Notes: a model not told the origin generated them from the sequence alone. 64,000 nucleotides of DNA from Tropicibacter naphthalenivorans (GCF_900176475.1 NZ_FWXX01000001.1:124001-188000), one strand, 5' to 3'; shown: positions 35,380 to 44,351, counted from the first letter of the stretch. Program-made: numbers and translations.

Positions 35380-36075
35380 TTACTTGGCGGGGGGTTCCAC
35401 CCGCTCGGGTGTCTCTGGGGGCAGCTCTTCGCCCTCAAGTTTGAAATACTCTGTGACGTTGTCCAGCAGCGCTTCGAGGTGCGCATAGAGCGTCGATTGC
35501 GCCGCCTTTGGGTCGCGCGCGCGCAGCGATTGCACGATCTCGTCGTGCTGGCGCAGCACCCGATCGCGCGAGCGTTTGCGCGTCGCCGACAGGTAGCGCG
35601 CACGCCACAACCGGGCGAGGATCGCGCGGTGCGCCTCGGCCAGAACCGGGTTGTTGGACGCGCGTGCGATGGCGCGGTGAAACTCCATATCCAGCTCGAA
35701 CACGTCGATCATGTCGAGGGTGTCATAGTCGCGCGCCATGCGGCCTGCGACCTCGGCGATCTCGTCGATCTGCGCATCGGTCGCCCGTTCCACCGCCAGC
35801 TTGGCCGACAGCAGTTCGAGCGAGGTCAGCACCTCGATATTGTCCGCCACCTCGCGAAAGGTGGGCTGCGCAACAATGGGCGAGCGCGCCGGACGCAGCG
35901 TCACAAGCCCCTCTTTCGCTAAAATCCGAATCGCCTCGCGCATCGGAGTGCGACTGACACCCATCTCTGCGGCGTTGTCTCTTTCCTTGACTTGCGATCC
36001 CGGCGCCAGATTCCCCCTCAGGATCTCGCGCCGGAGATGATTCGCGATATTTTCCGCGAGCGTTTCATCCGACAT
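35380..36075 (-). CDS. GntR-family (FCD/FadR-type) repressor, likely master regulator of the sugar-acid regulon
   Basis: 231 residues. N-terminal winged HTH with VKERDNAAEMGVSRTPMREAIRIL, then an all-helical FCD domain with the metal/effector histidines in FELDMEFHRAIARAS and LRQHDEIVQSL and YAHLEALLD. ATG at 36075; a TTG at 36135 would add 20 residues. It is divergent from the TRAP operon, with two palindromes of core TGGTATACCA between them, which fits an autoregulated FCD repressor. The same palindrome recurs at three other promoters in the next 22 kb. The effector is probably a sugar acid or its keto-deoxy product. Confidence 0.88.
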   Translation of the reverse strand: MSDETLAENIANHLRREILRGNLAPGSQVKERDNAAEMGVSRTPMREAIRILAKEGLVTLRPARSPIVAQPTFREVADNIEVLTSLELLSAKLAVERATDAQIDEIAEVAGRMARDYDTLDMIDVFELDMEFHRAIARASNNPVLAEAHRAILARLWRARYLSATRKRSRDRVLRQHDEIVQSLRARDPKAAQSTLYAHLEALLDNVTEYFKLEGEELPPETPERVEPPAK

Positions 36076-36157
36076 GTATGCGGCCCTATCCTTTTGGTTT
36101 TGCGATGTTTTCGCCGCTTTCTCAGCGCCCTGCAAGAGCGCCCTCCCATAAGTGAAA

Positions 36158-36171
36158 TTTGGTATACCAAA
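36158..36171. promoter_or_regulatory. GntR-type operator palindrome (site 1)
   Basis: TTTGGTATACCAAA, a perfect 14-base palindrome between the divergent gntR and dctP genes. It shares the core TGGTATACCA with sites at 36215, 47111, 50333 and 58580. Confidence 0.8.
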
Positions 36172-36214
36172 AATCCTTGCCAGTCCACACTGCTTTGGTT
36201 AGCTTGGGTTTGCG

Positions 36215-36230
36215 AGATGGTATACCATCT
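36215..36230. promoter_or_regulatory. GntR-type operator palindrome (site 2)
   Basis: AGATGGTATACCATCT, a perfect 16-base palindrome 76 bases upstream of the dctP start and 57 bases from site 1, centre to centre. The paired sites could allow repression of both divergent promoters. Confidence 0.82.
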
Positions 36231-36305
36231 GGAAATGGCAGGGTCCGAGCCACCCTGCCAGCATCTACGAAAGCGGTCTGAGGAGGCCGCACAGGGAGGA
36301 TAAAA

Positions 36306-37328
36306 ATGAAGCTCAAGTCGATTCTCAAATCGGCGGCCGTTGCGGCTGTCGCATGTGTGGCCACCGCGGCCAGCGCGCAGGACGTGACCCTGCGCATCCA
36401 GACGCACTACGCATCCGAGCACCCGTCGGGCAAGCTGGCGGCGCAGTTCATCGACGACATTCAGACCATGTCGGGCGGCGAAATCGCCATCGAGATGTTC
36501 TACAGCTCGTCCGTCGTGGCCACGACCGAAACCTTTGACGCGGCGATCAACGGCATTCTCGACTGCGACATGACCGGCGGTGCCTACCAGACCGGCAAGA
36601 ACGCGGCGTTCCAGTTCGTCGGCGACATCATGGGCGGCTATGACACCCCGTGGCAGCAGATTTCCTGGCTGTACTACGGCGGCGGTTACGACGCGGCGCA
36701 GGAGCTGTACAACCAGAACGACATGCAGCTGATCGGCTGGTGGCTGTACGGCCAGGAATCGCTGTCCTCGTCCAAGCCGATTGCCGGCCCCGAAGACCTC
36801 AAGGGCTGGAAGTTCCGCTCGCCCCCCGGTCTGGAAACCGAGATCTTCACCGAGATGGGCGCATCGCCGATCGTGATGGACTTTACCGAGATCTTTACCG
36901 CGCTGGAAACCGGCATCATCGACGGGGCGGACGCCTCGGGCCTGTACAACAACGTCGGCCTTGGTCTGTATGACATCGTCAAGCACGCCACCTACCCCGG
37001 CTTCCACTCGATGCCGTCGGACCACCTGGCGTGCAACAAGGGCGTTTGGGACGGTCTGTCCGAAAAGCACCGCCGCATCATCGACACCGCGATGCAAAAG
37101 CTGACGCTGCACACCGCCCTGTCGAACGAGAAGAAGAACGCCGAAGCCGCAGCACAGCTGACCGCCGCTGGCGTGACGCTGCACGACTGGTCCGCTGAAG
37201 ACCGCGCAGACTTCCGCAAGGCCGCTCAGGCATCCTGGGCTGGCTGGGCTGAAAAGTCCCCCGAAGCGGCTGCTCTGGTTGAAAGCCACAAGGCGTATCT
37301 GACCGATCTGGGTCTGATCACCGAATAA
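36306..37328 (+). CDS. dctP: TRAP transporter solute-binding protein DctP
   Basis: 340 residues, periplasmic. The signal peptide (LKSAAVAAVACVATAASAQD) is followed by a DctP-fold protein: LRIQTHYASEHPSG, QFIDDIQTMSGGEI, DLKGWKFRSPPGLETEI (the arginine that salt-bridges the carboxylate of the ligand) and GLYDIVKHATYPGFHSMP. The family binds organic acids, here likely sugar acids given the neighbours. GGGAGGA at 36294 precedes the ATG. First gene of the TRAP operon and directly behind two GntR-type operators. Confidence 0.93.
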   Translation: MKLKSILKSAAVAAVACVATAASAQDVTLRIQTHYASEHPSGKLAAQFIDDIQTMSGGEIAIEMFYSSSVVATTETFDAAINGILDCDMTGGAYQTGKNAAFQFVGDIMGGYDTPWQQISWLYYGGGYDAAQELYNQNDMQLIGWWLYGQESLSSSKPIAGPEDLKGWKFRSPPGLETEIFTEMGASPIVMDFTEIFTALETGIIDGADASGLYNNVGLGLYDIVKHATYPGFHSMPSDHLACNKGVWDGLSEKHRRIIDTAMQKLTLHTALSNEKKNAEAAAQLTAAGVTLHDWSAEDRADFRKAAQASWAGWAEKSPEAAALVESHKAYLTDLGLITE

Positions 37329-37359
37329 GCGCTGGCCCCATCGCCACGTTTCAAAAGCG

Positions 37360-37393
37360 CGGCGAGCCCTTGTAGCGGGGCTCGCCGTTTCTT
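37360..37393 (+). terminator. Hairpin terminator between dctP and dctQ
   Basis: CGGCGAGCCC (37360-37369) pairs with GGGCTCGCCG (37378-37387) and is followed by TTTCTTT. Partial termination here would give more binding protein than membrane subunits, as in many binding-protein operons. Confidence 0.75.
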
Positions 37394-37486
37394 TACCCGC
37401 CCGTCCGCCTCCGAGCAGTTTGACCATCCGTCAATGTGAGGTGTGCTGCGAACGACAACCCTTTCATGACAGTGGGGAGACTGCGC

Positions 37487-38293
37487 ATGGAACAGGAAAG
37501 CGTCTGGCTGGGGTCCTTCCGAAAACCGATCCGTCTTGGGATGATCGGCTTTGGAGGTCTGACCTTGATCCTCTTCGCCATACTGATTTTGAACCAGTTC
37601 ATTTCGGCCGATGCGGTCGGGATGCACGAAATGATCCGCCCGGCGGGTCGTCCTATCGTCTTGGTCACGCTGGTGTCCCTGGCCTTGGCGCTGCTATTTG
37701 CCTCGCTGTTTCTCAGCGACGACAAGGGCGCGATCGAACCCGAACGCGACGGCTTTTTCGACATCCTGTCGCTGGTGTGTTCGCGCCTTGCGATGATGTC
37801 CATCGCCTTTATCGTGATCGTGATGTTCTACGAGGTGGTGTCGCGCTACGTGTTCTCGCGCCCGACCCTGTGGGCGAACGAGCTGTCGCTGTGGATCGCG
37901 TCGTTCGTGTTCCTGCTGGCGGGGCTGTATGCCATGCAGCAGCGCAGCCACATCCGCATCTACGTGATCTACGACATGATGCCCCGCTGGATGCAAAAGG
38001 CGGCGGACGTGATTTCCGTCTTTTTGATCTGGGTCTTTACCTTTGCGCTGATCTGGGGCGGCTACAACGACGCGCTGCGCCGGATGCTGCGGATGGAAAC
38101 CTTTGGCACCGCGTGGGATCCACCCATCCCCGGCACGCTGAAACCTGCCCTGCTGTTTATCATCCTTCTGGTGGCCATTCAGGCTTTGTCGAACCTGATC
38201 GCCGACTGGAACAAAGAACCCGAAGTGCACACGGATGAGCCCGACGAGGCCGAAATCGAAGCGCTCCGCCGCACTCTAGAGGACCCGAAGTAA
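37487..38293 (+). CDS. dctQ: TRAP transporter small membrane subunit DctQ, extended form
   Basis: 268 residues, about 100 longer than a usual DctQ. Two extra N-terminal hydrophobic segments (LGMIGFGGLTLILFAILIL and VTLVSLALALLFASLFL) precede the canonical four-helix DctQ domain, which begins SIAFIVIVMFYEVVSRYVFSR and contains LWIASFVFLLAGLYAMQ and the R-S-H-I-R-I motif. The ATG at 37487 has GGGGAGA eight bases ahead; earlier in-frame starts at 37436 and 37466 are possible. The stop overlaps the dctM start by one base (TAATG). Confidence 0.88.
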   Translation: MEQESVWLGSFRKPIRLGMIGFGGLTLILFAILILNQFISADAVGMHEMIRPAGRPIVLVTLVSLALALLFASLFLSDDKGAIEPERDGFFDILSLVCSRLAMMSIAFIVIVMFYEVVSRYVFSRPTLWANELSLWIASFVFLLAGLYAMQQRSHIRIYVIYDMMPRWMQKAADVISVFLIWVFTFALIWGGYNDALRRMLRMETFGTAWDPPIPGTLKPALLFIILLVAIQALSNLIADWNKEPEVHTDEPDEAEIEALRRTLEDPK

Positions 38294-39891
38294 TGGTCGA
38301 TATCGGTACACTCTCCCTTATCCTGCTGCTGGCAATGTTCGCATTGCTGGCCATCGGGATGCCGCTTGGCTTTGCGTCGGCGTTCCTCGCCGTGGTGACG
38401 CTGGTGCTGAAATTCGACGTGGACATCCTGTTCCGCACCTTTGGCCAAGGCCCGTTCAGCGTGCTGGGTCAGGCGGTCTACCGCCAGATGACGAACTACG
38501 TGCTGATCTCGGTGCCCCTGTTCATCTTTATGGCGGCGCTGCTGGAACGCTCGGGCATTGCGCGCGACATGTATTCGTCCTTGAACGTCTGGCTCAGCCG
38601 CACCCGTGGCGGCATCGCCATCGTGACTTCGGTCATGGCGGTCATCATGGCGGCCATGTCGGGCATCATCGGCGGCGAAGTGGTTCTGCTGGGCCTGATC
38701 GCCCTGCCGCAGATGCTGCGCCTTGGCTACAACCAGAACCTCGCCATCGGCACGATCTGTGCGTCCGGTTCGCTGGGCACCATGATCCCGCCGTCCATCG
38801 TTTTGATTTTCTACGGTCTGGTGACCGAAACCTCGATCAAGGCGCTGTTCACCGCATCCTTCCTGCCGGGCTTTATGCTGGCGATGTTCTTTATCATCTA
38901 CATCATCGTGGTGACGCAGCTGGACCCGTCCAAAGCCCCTCTGCCCCCCGAAGACCCCACCCAGCCCAAGGGCGGTGAAAAGGGCAAGATGTTCCTGGCG
39001 TTTGTGGCCAAGTTCGTCTTTCTCGGCGCGCTGTGGTTCATCGGCCTGCTGCTGCTGATCTCGCTCTTCTCGGGTGGCAAGATGTCGGACGACGGGGTGC
39101 GCACCGTGTGGGAAGCCAACCTCGGCACGATCATCAAGCTGGCGATTGCGGGGGCCCTTGGCTTTGGCGCGACGCTGCTGCTGGGCCGCGAGCGTACCAA
39201 GGCGGGTTGGGACATGGGCAAAGGCCTGATCGCGCCCATCGTGGTGGTCGGCGTTGTGCTTGGCTCGATCTATGGCGGCATCACCGGCATCACCGAAGCC
39301 GCTGCCATGGGGGTGATCGCGGTCTTTGTGATCTCGGTCGTGCGCCGCGAGATGACGTTTGAAATCGTCTGGGACAGCCTGATGCGCACGCTGAAATCCA
39401 CCGGCACCATCATCTGGGTGACCATCGGTGCCGCAGCGCTGGCGGCGGCCTATACGCTGGCGGGTGGCCCGACCTATGTGGCCAACCTGATCGTCGGTGC
39501 GGACATGCCGACCATGGGTGTGATCCTGCTGATGATGCTGATCTTTTTGATCATGGGGATGTTCATGGACTGGGTGGGCATCGTGCTGCTGATCATGCCG
39601 GTGTTCCTGCCCATCGTGACCCGCCTGCCCGCCGAGGAAATCGGTTGGCTGGGGTCGATTGATGCGCGCTACATCCCGATCTGGTTCGGTGTGGTGTTCT
39701 GCATGAACATGCAGGTCAGCTTCCTGTCGCCGCCCTTTGGCCCGGCTGCCTTCTACCTCAAATCGGTTGCCCCGGCGCATATCTCGCTGACGGATATCTT
39801 CCGCGGGTTCCTGCCCTTCATCGCGCTGCAATTGCTCGCGCTGCTGGTGCTGCTGGCCTGGCCGCCGATCATCACGATCTTCCTCGACTAA
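38293..39891 (+). CDS. dctM: TRAP transporter large membrane subunit DctM, with internal insertion
   Basis: 532 residues against about 430 for a typical DctM. The N-terminal half has FALLAIGMPLGFASAFLAV, MAAMSGIIGGEVVLLGLIALP and the substrate-site region SGSLGTMIPPSIVLIFYG. Between residues of about 215 and 320 an insertion carries a basic/proline-rich loop (KAPLPPEDPTQPKGGEKGK) and two extra hydrophobic segments. The C-terminal half (GGITGITEAAAMGVIAVFV, GMFMDWVGIVLLIMPVFLP, LSPPFGPAAFYLKSVAP) is standard. The extra helices in both DctQ and DctM point to a large-type TRAP subfamily. Confidence 0.92.
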   Translation: MVDIGTLSLILLLAMFALLAIGMPLGFASAFLAVVTLVLKFDVDILFRTFGQGPFSVLGQAVYRQMTNYVLISVPLFIFMAALLERSGIARDMYSSLNVWLSRTRGGIAIVTSVMAVIMAAMSGIIGGEVVLLGLIALPQMLRLGYNQNLAIGTICASGSLGTMIPPSIVLIFYGLVTETSIKALFTASFLPGFMLAMFFIIYIIVVTQLDPSKAPLPPEDPTQPKGGEKGKMFLAFVAKFVFLGALWFIGLLLLISLFSGGKMSDDGVRTVWEANLGTIIKLAIAGALGFGATLLLGRERTKAGWDMGKGLIAPIVVVGVVLGSIYGGITGITEAAAMGVIAVFVISVVRREMTFEIVWDSLMRTLKSTGTIIWVTIGAAALAAAYTLAGGPTYVANLIVGADMPTMGVILLMMLIFLIMGMFMDWVGIVLLIMPVFLPIVTRLPAEEIGWLGSIDARYIPIWFGVVFCMNMQVSFLSPPFGPAAFYLKSVAPAHISLTDIFRGFLPFIALQLLALLVLLAWPPIITIFLD

Positions 39892-39901
39892 GGGGAACTT
39901 G

Positions 39902-39935
39902 GGCCGGGACGTGAACGCGCCCCGGCCTTTTCTTT
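39902..39935 (+). terminator. Terminator-like hairpin after dctM
   Basis: GGCCGGG and CCCGGCC flank a 12-base loop and are followed by TTTTCTTT, right after the TRAP operon and before the dehydratase gene at 39966. Confidence 0.75.
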
Positions 39936-39965
39936 GACGACCATTCCTGAACGCATGAGAGCCCC

Positions 39966-41456
39966 ATGAACACCGTCCGCCTGTCCGACGCCGACAACGT
40001 CGTCACCGCCATCCAAGCGCTGGAGATCGGCCAAGAAGGCGCGATCCAGCCCATCCCGCGCGGGCACAAGATCGCCACCTGCGATATCGCCAAGGGCGCG
40101 GCGGTCACCAAATACGCCCAAGTCATCGGCTACGCCGCCGAGGACATCGCCAAGGGCAGCCATGTGCACACGCACAACCTGGACTTCCGCAATGTCGACA
40201 CCGCCTATGAGTTCGGCACCAACCTGCGCCCCGTGGCCCCGGCGGCCACGCAAGACACCTTTATGGGCTACCGCCGCGCCACGGGCCGCGTAGGCACGCG
40301 CAACTATATCGCCGTGCTGACCTCGGTGAACTGTTCGGCCACCGCCGCGCGCAAGATCGCCGCGCATTTCACCGATGAGCTGCTGGCCGAGTACCCCAAC
40401 ATCGACGGCGTGGTGGCCTTTGTGCACGGCACCGGCTGCGCCATGGGCGGCGATGGCACGGGCTTTGAGGCGCTGCAACGCGTGCTCTGGGGCTATGCCC
40501 GCAACCCCAATATCGGCGGCGTGCTGCTGGCCGGTCTGGGCTGCGAGATGATGCAGATCGACTGGCTGATCGAAGCCTACGGCCTGAAATCCGGCCCCAC
40601 CTTCCAGACGATGAACATCCAGGACGTGGGCGGTTTGCGCAAAACGGTCGAGCTGGGGATTTCCAAGATCGAAAAGATGCTGCCGGTGGTCAACGACGTG
40701 CAGCGGACCGAATGCCCGGCGTCCGAGCTGATGGTGGCGCTGCAATGCGGCGGCTCGGACGCCTGGTCCGGCATCACCGCCAACCCCGCCGTGGGCTATG
40801 CCTGCGACCTGCTGGTGGCGCAGGGCGGCACGGGCGTGCTGGCCGAGACCCCCGAAATCTACGGCGCCGAACACCTGCTGACCGCCCGCGCGGTGGACCG
40901 TGCCGTGGGCGACAAGCTGATCGGCCTCATCAAGTGGTGGGAAGACTACACCGCGCGCAACAAGGGCTCGATGGACAACAACCCCTCGCCCGGCAACAAG
41001 AAGGGCGGGCTGACCACGATCCTCGAAAAGTCGCTGGGCGCGGCAGCCAAGGGCGGCACCACGCCGCTGACCGGGGTCTATAACTACGCCGAGCCGGTGA
41101 CCGCCAAGGGCTTCACCTTCATGGACAGCCCCGGCTACGACCCGGCCTCGGTGACGGGGCAGATCGCCTCGGGCTGCAACCTCGTGTGCTTCACCACCGG
41201 GCGCGGCTCGGCCTTTGGCGCGAAACCCTCGCCGTCCATGAAGGTCGCCACCAACACCGAGATGTACAATCGCCTGCACGAAGACATGGACGTGAACGCC
41301 GGGACCATCCTGTCCGAAGGCCGCAGCGTCGAAGAGGTGGGCCGCGAGATCTATCAGATGTGGCTGCGCATGGCCTCTGGCGCGCAAACCAAGAGCGAGG
41401 CGCAGGGTCTGGGCGATTTCGAGTTCGTGCCGTGGCAGATCGGCGCGGTGATGTAA
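39966..41456 (+). CDS. UxaA-family sugar-acid dehydratase (altronate/galactarate dehydratase-like)
   Basis: 496 residues, the fused full-length form: N-terminal SAF-type domain (to about residue 95, with GHKIATCDIAKGAAVTKYAQ) and a C-terminal UxaA/GarD catalytic domain starting GYRRATGRVGTRNYIAVL. Cysteines in SVNCSATAARK, HGTGCAMGGDG, ALQCGGSDAWSG and GQIASGCNLVCF are typical of this Fe-dependent dehydratase family. It would remove water from an aldonate to give a 2-keto-3-deoxy acid. Which acid cannot be read from sequence. It follows the TRAP genes in the same direction. Confidence 0.88.
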   Translation: MNTVRLSDADNVVTAIQALEIGQEGAIQPIPRGHKIATCDIAKGAAVTKYAQVIGYAAEDIAKGSHVHTHNLDFRNVDTAYEFGTNLRPVAPAATQDTFMGYRRATGRVGTRNYIAVLTSVNCSATAARKIAAHFTDELLAEYPNIDGVVAFVHGTGCAMGGDGTGFEALQRVLWGYARNPNIGGVLLAGLGCEMMQIDWLIEAYGLKSGPTFQTMNIQDVGGLRKTVELGISKIEKMLPVVNDVQRTECPASELMVALQCGGSDAWSGITANPAVGYACDLLVAQGGTGVLAETPEIYGAEHLLTARAVDRAVGDKLIGLIKWWEDYTARNKGSMDNNPSPGNKKGGLTTILEKSLGAAAKGGTTPLTGVYNYAEPVTAKGFTFMDSPGYDPASVTGQIASGCNLVCFTTGRGSAFGAKPSPSMKVATNTEMYNRLHEDMDVNAGTILSEGRSVEEVGREIYQMWLRMASGAQTKSEAQGLGDFEFVPWQIGAVM

Positions 41457-41476
41457 TGACAGTGCGGGGCGCGACC

Positions 41477-41518
41477 AAATTCCTTGCAAGGAATTTGCAA
41501 AACTCTTGCAAGAGTTTT
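41477..41518. repeat. AT-rich double-palindrome element, copy 1
   Basis: AAATTCCTTGCAAGGAATTT (41477-41496) and AAAACTCTTGCAAGAGTTTT (41499-41518), two perfect 20-base palindromes separated by GC, flanked by GCGCGACC and GGTCCCGCGC. It lies between the dehydratase and the Gfo/Idh gene. Other copies at 50220 and 52417. Confidence 0.85.
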
Positions 41519-41547
41519 GGTCCCGCGCGCGAAGAAGAGGTGCACCC

Positions 41548-42606
41548 ATGACCCTACCCTTGTGCGTGATCGGAGCGGGCTCCATCGGCCAGCGCCACAT
41601 CGAAGTGGCAGGCCTGTCGGACCACGTGCGCCTCACCGCCGTTGTGGAACCCAACGCGGGCCTGCGCGACCAGCTCGCCCAAACCGGCCTGCCCATGGTC
41701 GCCGCGCTCGACGATGTCCCCGCAGACACCCGCGCGGCAATCATCGCAACCCCCACTCAGGACCATGCCCTCAGCGGCGCGGCCTGCATCGCGCGCGGCT
41801 GGGCCACCCTCGTGGAAAAGCCCACCGCGGGCACCTTGGACGCGGCCCGCGCCCTCGTCACGCAAGCCGACACCGCCGGGGTTCCGCTCTTCACCGGCCA
41901 CCACCGCCGCTGCCATCCGTTCTCGATTGCCGCCCGCGAGGCCTTGGCCCAGATCGGCGATCTGGTGGGCGTCCAAGGGCTGTGGTCCTTGCGCAAGCAC
42001 ACCACCTATTACGACGCCGACTGGCGGCGCGCGCCCGGCGCGGGGCCTTTGCTGACCAACCTCACCCATGAGATTGACCTGATGCGCTTTCTCGTCGGCG
42101 AAATGCTCGAGGCCTCGGCCCTCCTGTCCTCGGCGCAGCGCAGGTTCGTGATCGAGGACACCGCCTCTATCGCCTTCCGCTTTGCCAATGGCGCTTTGGG
42201 GTCTTTCCTGATCTCGGATGCCGGGGCCAGCCCTTGGTCCTTCGAGGCCGCCAGCCATGAAAACCCCGCCATCGCCGGATCGGATCAGGACTACCTGCGC
42301 TTTGTCGGCAGCGACGGCGCGCTGGCCTTTCCCTCGCTCACCCGTTGGGGGCGGTCCGGCCCGGGCGAGATCGAGTGGTCCAAGCCGCTGACAAAACTCC
42401 CCGGGCAAAGCTTCCCCAGGATCGACCCCCTTCTGGCACAGATCGACCGCTTCGCCGCCGTGGTGAACGGGGCTGCGGATGACGTCCTGTGCACCGGCGC
42501 GGACGGCATCAAGGCCATGGAAATGACGCTGGCCGCCGCCCTCTCGGGGCATCGCGGCCACCCCGTCAAAGCGGGCGATGTGCCCGGCAATTACACCGGC
42601 GTCTGA
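41548..42606 (+). CDS. Gfo/Idh/MocA-family oxidoreductase
   Basis: 352 residues. N-terminal Rossmann domain with VIGAGSIGQRHIEVAG and the family's EKP motif in TLVEKPTAGTLD, then the C-terminal alpha/beta substrate domain with FTGHHRRCHPFSIAAREAL. NAD(P)-dependent dehydrogenation of a cyclic sugar, inositol or sugar acid is usual for the family. The ATG at 41548 follows AGAAGAGG. It is in series with the UxaA-type dehydratase and an SDR gene and probably feeds the same pathway. Confidence 0.88.
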   Translation: MTLPLCVIGAGSIGQRHIEVAGLSDHVRLTAVVEPNAGLRDQLAQTGLPMVAALDDVPADTRAAIIATPTQDHALSGAACIARGWATLVEKPTAGTLDAARALVTQADTAGVPLFTGHHRRCHPFSIAAREALAQIGDLVGVQGLWSLRKHTTYYDADWRRAPGAGPLLTNLTHEIDLMRFLVGEMLEASALLSSAQRRFVIEDTASIAFRFANGALGSFLISDAGASPWSFEAASHENPAIAGSDQDYLRFVGSDGALAFPSLTRWGRSGPGEIEWSKPLTKLPGQSFPRIDPLLAQIDRFAAVVNGAADDVLCTGADGIKAMEMTLAAALSGHRGHPVKAGDVPGNYTGV

Positions 42607-42660
42607 CGCGGGCCATCAGGCCCGAGGAAGCGCCCCAAGACAGACCATAGGAAGACAACC

Positions 42661-43383
42661 ATGAGACTACAGGGCAAACGCGCCTTTATCACCGCCGCCG
42701 GTCAAGGCATCGGCCGCGCCATCGCCGAAGGCTACATCCGCGAAGGGGCCACCGTCATCGCCACCGACCTCAACGCCGATCTGCTGGCGGGGCTGGACTG
42801 CGAAACGCAGGCGCTGAACGTCATGGACAAAGCCGCCGTGTTCGACGCCATCGGCCCCGCCGGCCCGGATATCCTCGTGAACTGCGCAGGGTTCGTGCAC
42901 GCCGGGACCATTCTGGAGGCCACCGACGACGAGTTCGACTTTGCCTTTGGCCTGAACGTCAAAGGCCAGTTCCACACCATGCAGGCCGCCCTGCCGGGGA
43001 TGCTGGAACGCAAGGGCGGCTCCATCGTCAACATCGCTTCAGTCGCAGGCTCGATCCTCGCCGCCCCCGGCCGCTGCGTCTATGGCGCGTCCAAAGCCGC
43101 CGTCATCGGCCTGACGAAATCGGTCGCCGTGGATTATGTCAAGGACGGCATCCGCGTGAACTGCATCTGCCCCGGCACCGTGGACAGCCCGTCGCTGCAC
43201 GACCGCCTGCGCGCCATGGGCGACTACGACGAGGCCCGCAAAGCCTTTGAGGCGCGCCAGCCCATGGGCCGCATCGGCACCCCCGAAGAAATCGCGCATC
43301 TGGCGATCTACCTCGGCTCGGACGAGAGCGCCTTTACCACCGGTCAGGCGCATGTGATCGACGGCGGCTGGGCGGCGGCCTAA
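42661..43383 (+). CDS. SDR oxidoreductase, 2-keto-3-deoxy-L-fuconate dehydrogenase-like
   Basis: 240 residues. ITAAGQGIGRAIAEG (cofactor loop), VNCAGFVHAGTI, SVAGSILAAPGRCVYGASKAA (Ser and Y-x3-K), and a C-terminus PMGRIGTPEEIAHLAIYLGS ... TGQAHVIDGGW. This C-terminal block and the short length resemble the DHRS6/2-keto-3-deoxy-L-fuconate dehydrogenase group. Its product would be a substrate for the FAH hydrolase at 34510. A small hairpin CGGGCC-atca-GGCCCG at 42609-42624 lies ahead of it. Confidence 0.85.
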   Translation: MRLQGKRAFITAAGQGIGRAIAEGYIREGATVIATDLNADLLAGLDCETQALNVMDKAAVFDAIGPAGPDILVNCAGFVHAGTILEATDDEFDFAFGLNVKGQFHTMQAALPGMLERKGGSIVNIASVAGSILAAPGRCVYGASKAAVIGLTKSVAVDYVKDGIRVNCICPGTVDSPSLHDRLRAMGDYDEARKAFEARQPMGRIGTPEEIAHLAIYLGSDESAFTTGQAHVIDGGWAAA

Positions 43384-43429
43384 ACCTGCGGGCGGGGCGC
43401 TGTCCCCGCCGCTTTCCCAAAGGCAAGAC

Positions 43430-44338
43430 ATGGCACACCCCCAACCCAGAGAAGAGCGCACCGCCGCTGGCGTCCTGCTGATGGCGCTGGCGGTCCTGTG
43501 GTTCACCTGCATCGACAGCTCGGCCAAGTGGCTGATCCTCGGCGGGCTGCCCGCGCTACAGGTGGTGTTCACACGCTACGTGGGGCATTTCCTCATCGCC
43601 GTGCTGGTCTATGGCACCCGAGACCGCGCGGCGTTCCGGTCGAACGCGCCGGGCAAGCAGCTGCTGCGCTCGCTGTTCCTGCTGGGCAGCACGGTGCTGA
43701 ACTTCTCAGCGCTGCAATTCCTGCCGATCACGGTGACAACGACGATCATGTTCGCGGGGCCCATCGTGGTGACCCTACTGGCGATCCCGATCCTGGGCGA
43801 GCGCGTGGGCCTGCGGCGGCTGGTGGCGGTCTGCGTCGGCTTTGTCGGGGTACTAGTGGTGATGCAGCCATGGGGAGCGAGCTTTCACCCGGCGATGTTT
43901 TTGACCCTGGGGGCGCTGTGCATGGCGTCCATGTATTTCATCATGACGCGCCTCTTGGCAGGGGTCGAGGCCAACGCCACGCAGCAGATCTGGTCCTCGG
44001 GGATTGCGTCTTTGGCCTTGGCACCGTTCGTCTGGCAAGCGTGGGTCTGGCCGACGGGCAACGGCTGGATCGCGTTTGTGTTGATCGGAGCCTTTGGCGC
44101 CATGGGCCACATCGCCGCGACAACAGCGCACCGCTGGGCCGATGCGTCGATCCTCGCGCCGGTGATCTACATCCAGATTTTCTTGGCGGCGGCAGCGGGG
44201 GTGATGCTGTTCGACACATGGCCGACGGTATGGACGCTGGGTGGCGGGCTGATCATCGTCGCTTCGGGCTTGTATATCTGGCAGCGCGAACGGGCGGTGC
44301 GCGGCAAAGTCAGACGTCCCGTTCCGGCCACGCGCTAA
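43430..44338 (+). CDS. DMT-superfamily (EamA) transporter
   Basis: 302 residues with ten hydrophobic segments in two EamA repeats. Blocks such as FTRYVGHFLIAVLVYG, ALQFLPITVTTTIMFAGPI and PIVVTLLAIPILGERVGLRR are typical. It could move a sugar acid or an exported metabolite; no direct evidence. It ends the rightward run that begins with the TRAP operon and is convergent with the SDR gene at 44408. Confidence 0.88.
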   Translation: MAHPQPREERTAAGVLLMALAVLWFTCIDSSAKWLILGGLPALQVVFTRYVGHFLIAVLVYGTRDRAAFRSNAPGKQLLRSLFLLGSTVLNFSALQFLPITVTTTIMFAGPIVVTLLAIPILGERVGLRRLVAVCVGFVGVLVVMQPWGASFHPAMFLTLGALCMASMYFIMTRLLAGVEANATQQIWSSGIASLALAPFVWQAWVWPTGNGWIAFVLIGAFGAMGHIAATTAHRWADASILAPVIYIQIFLAAAAGVMLFDTWPTVWTLGGGLIIVASGLYIWQRERAVRGKVRRPVPATR

Positions 44339-44351
44339 GCGCAAAAGAAAT

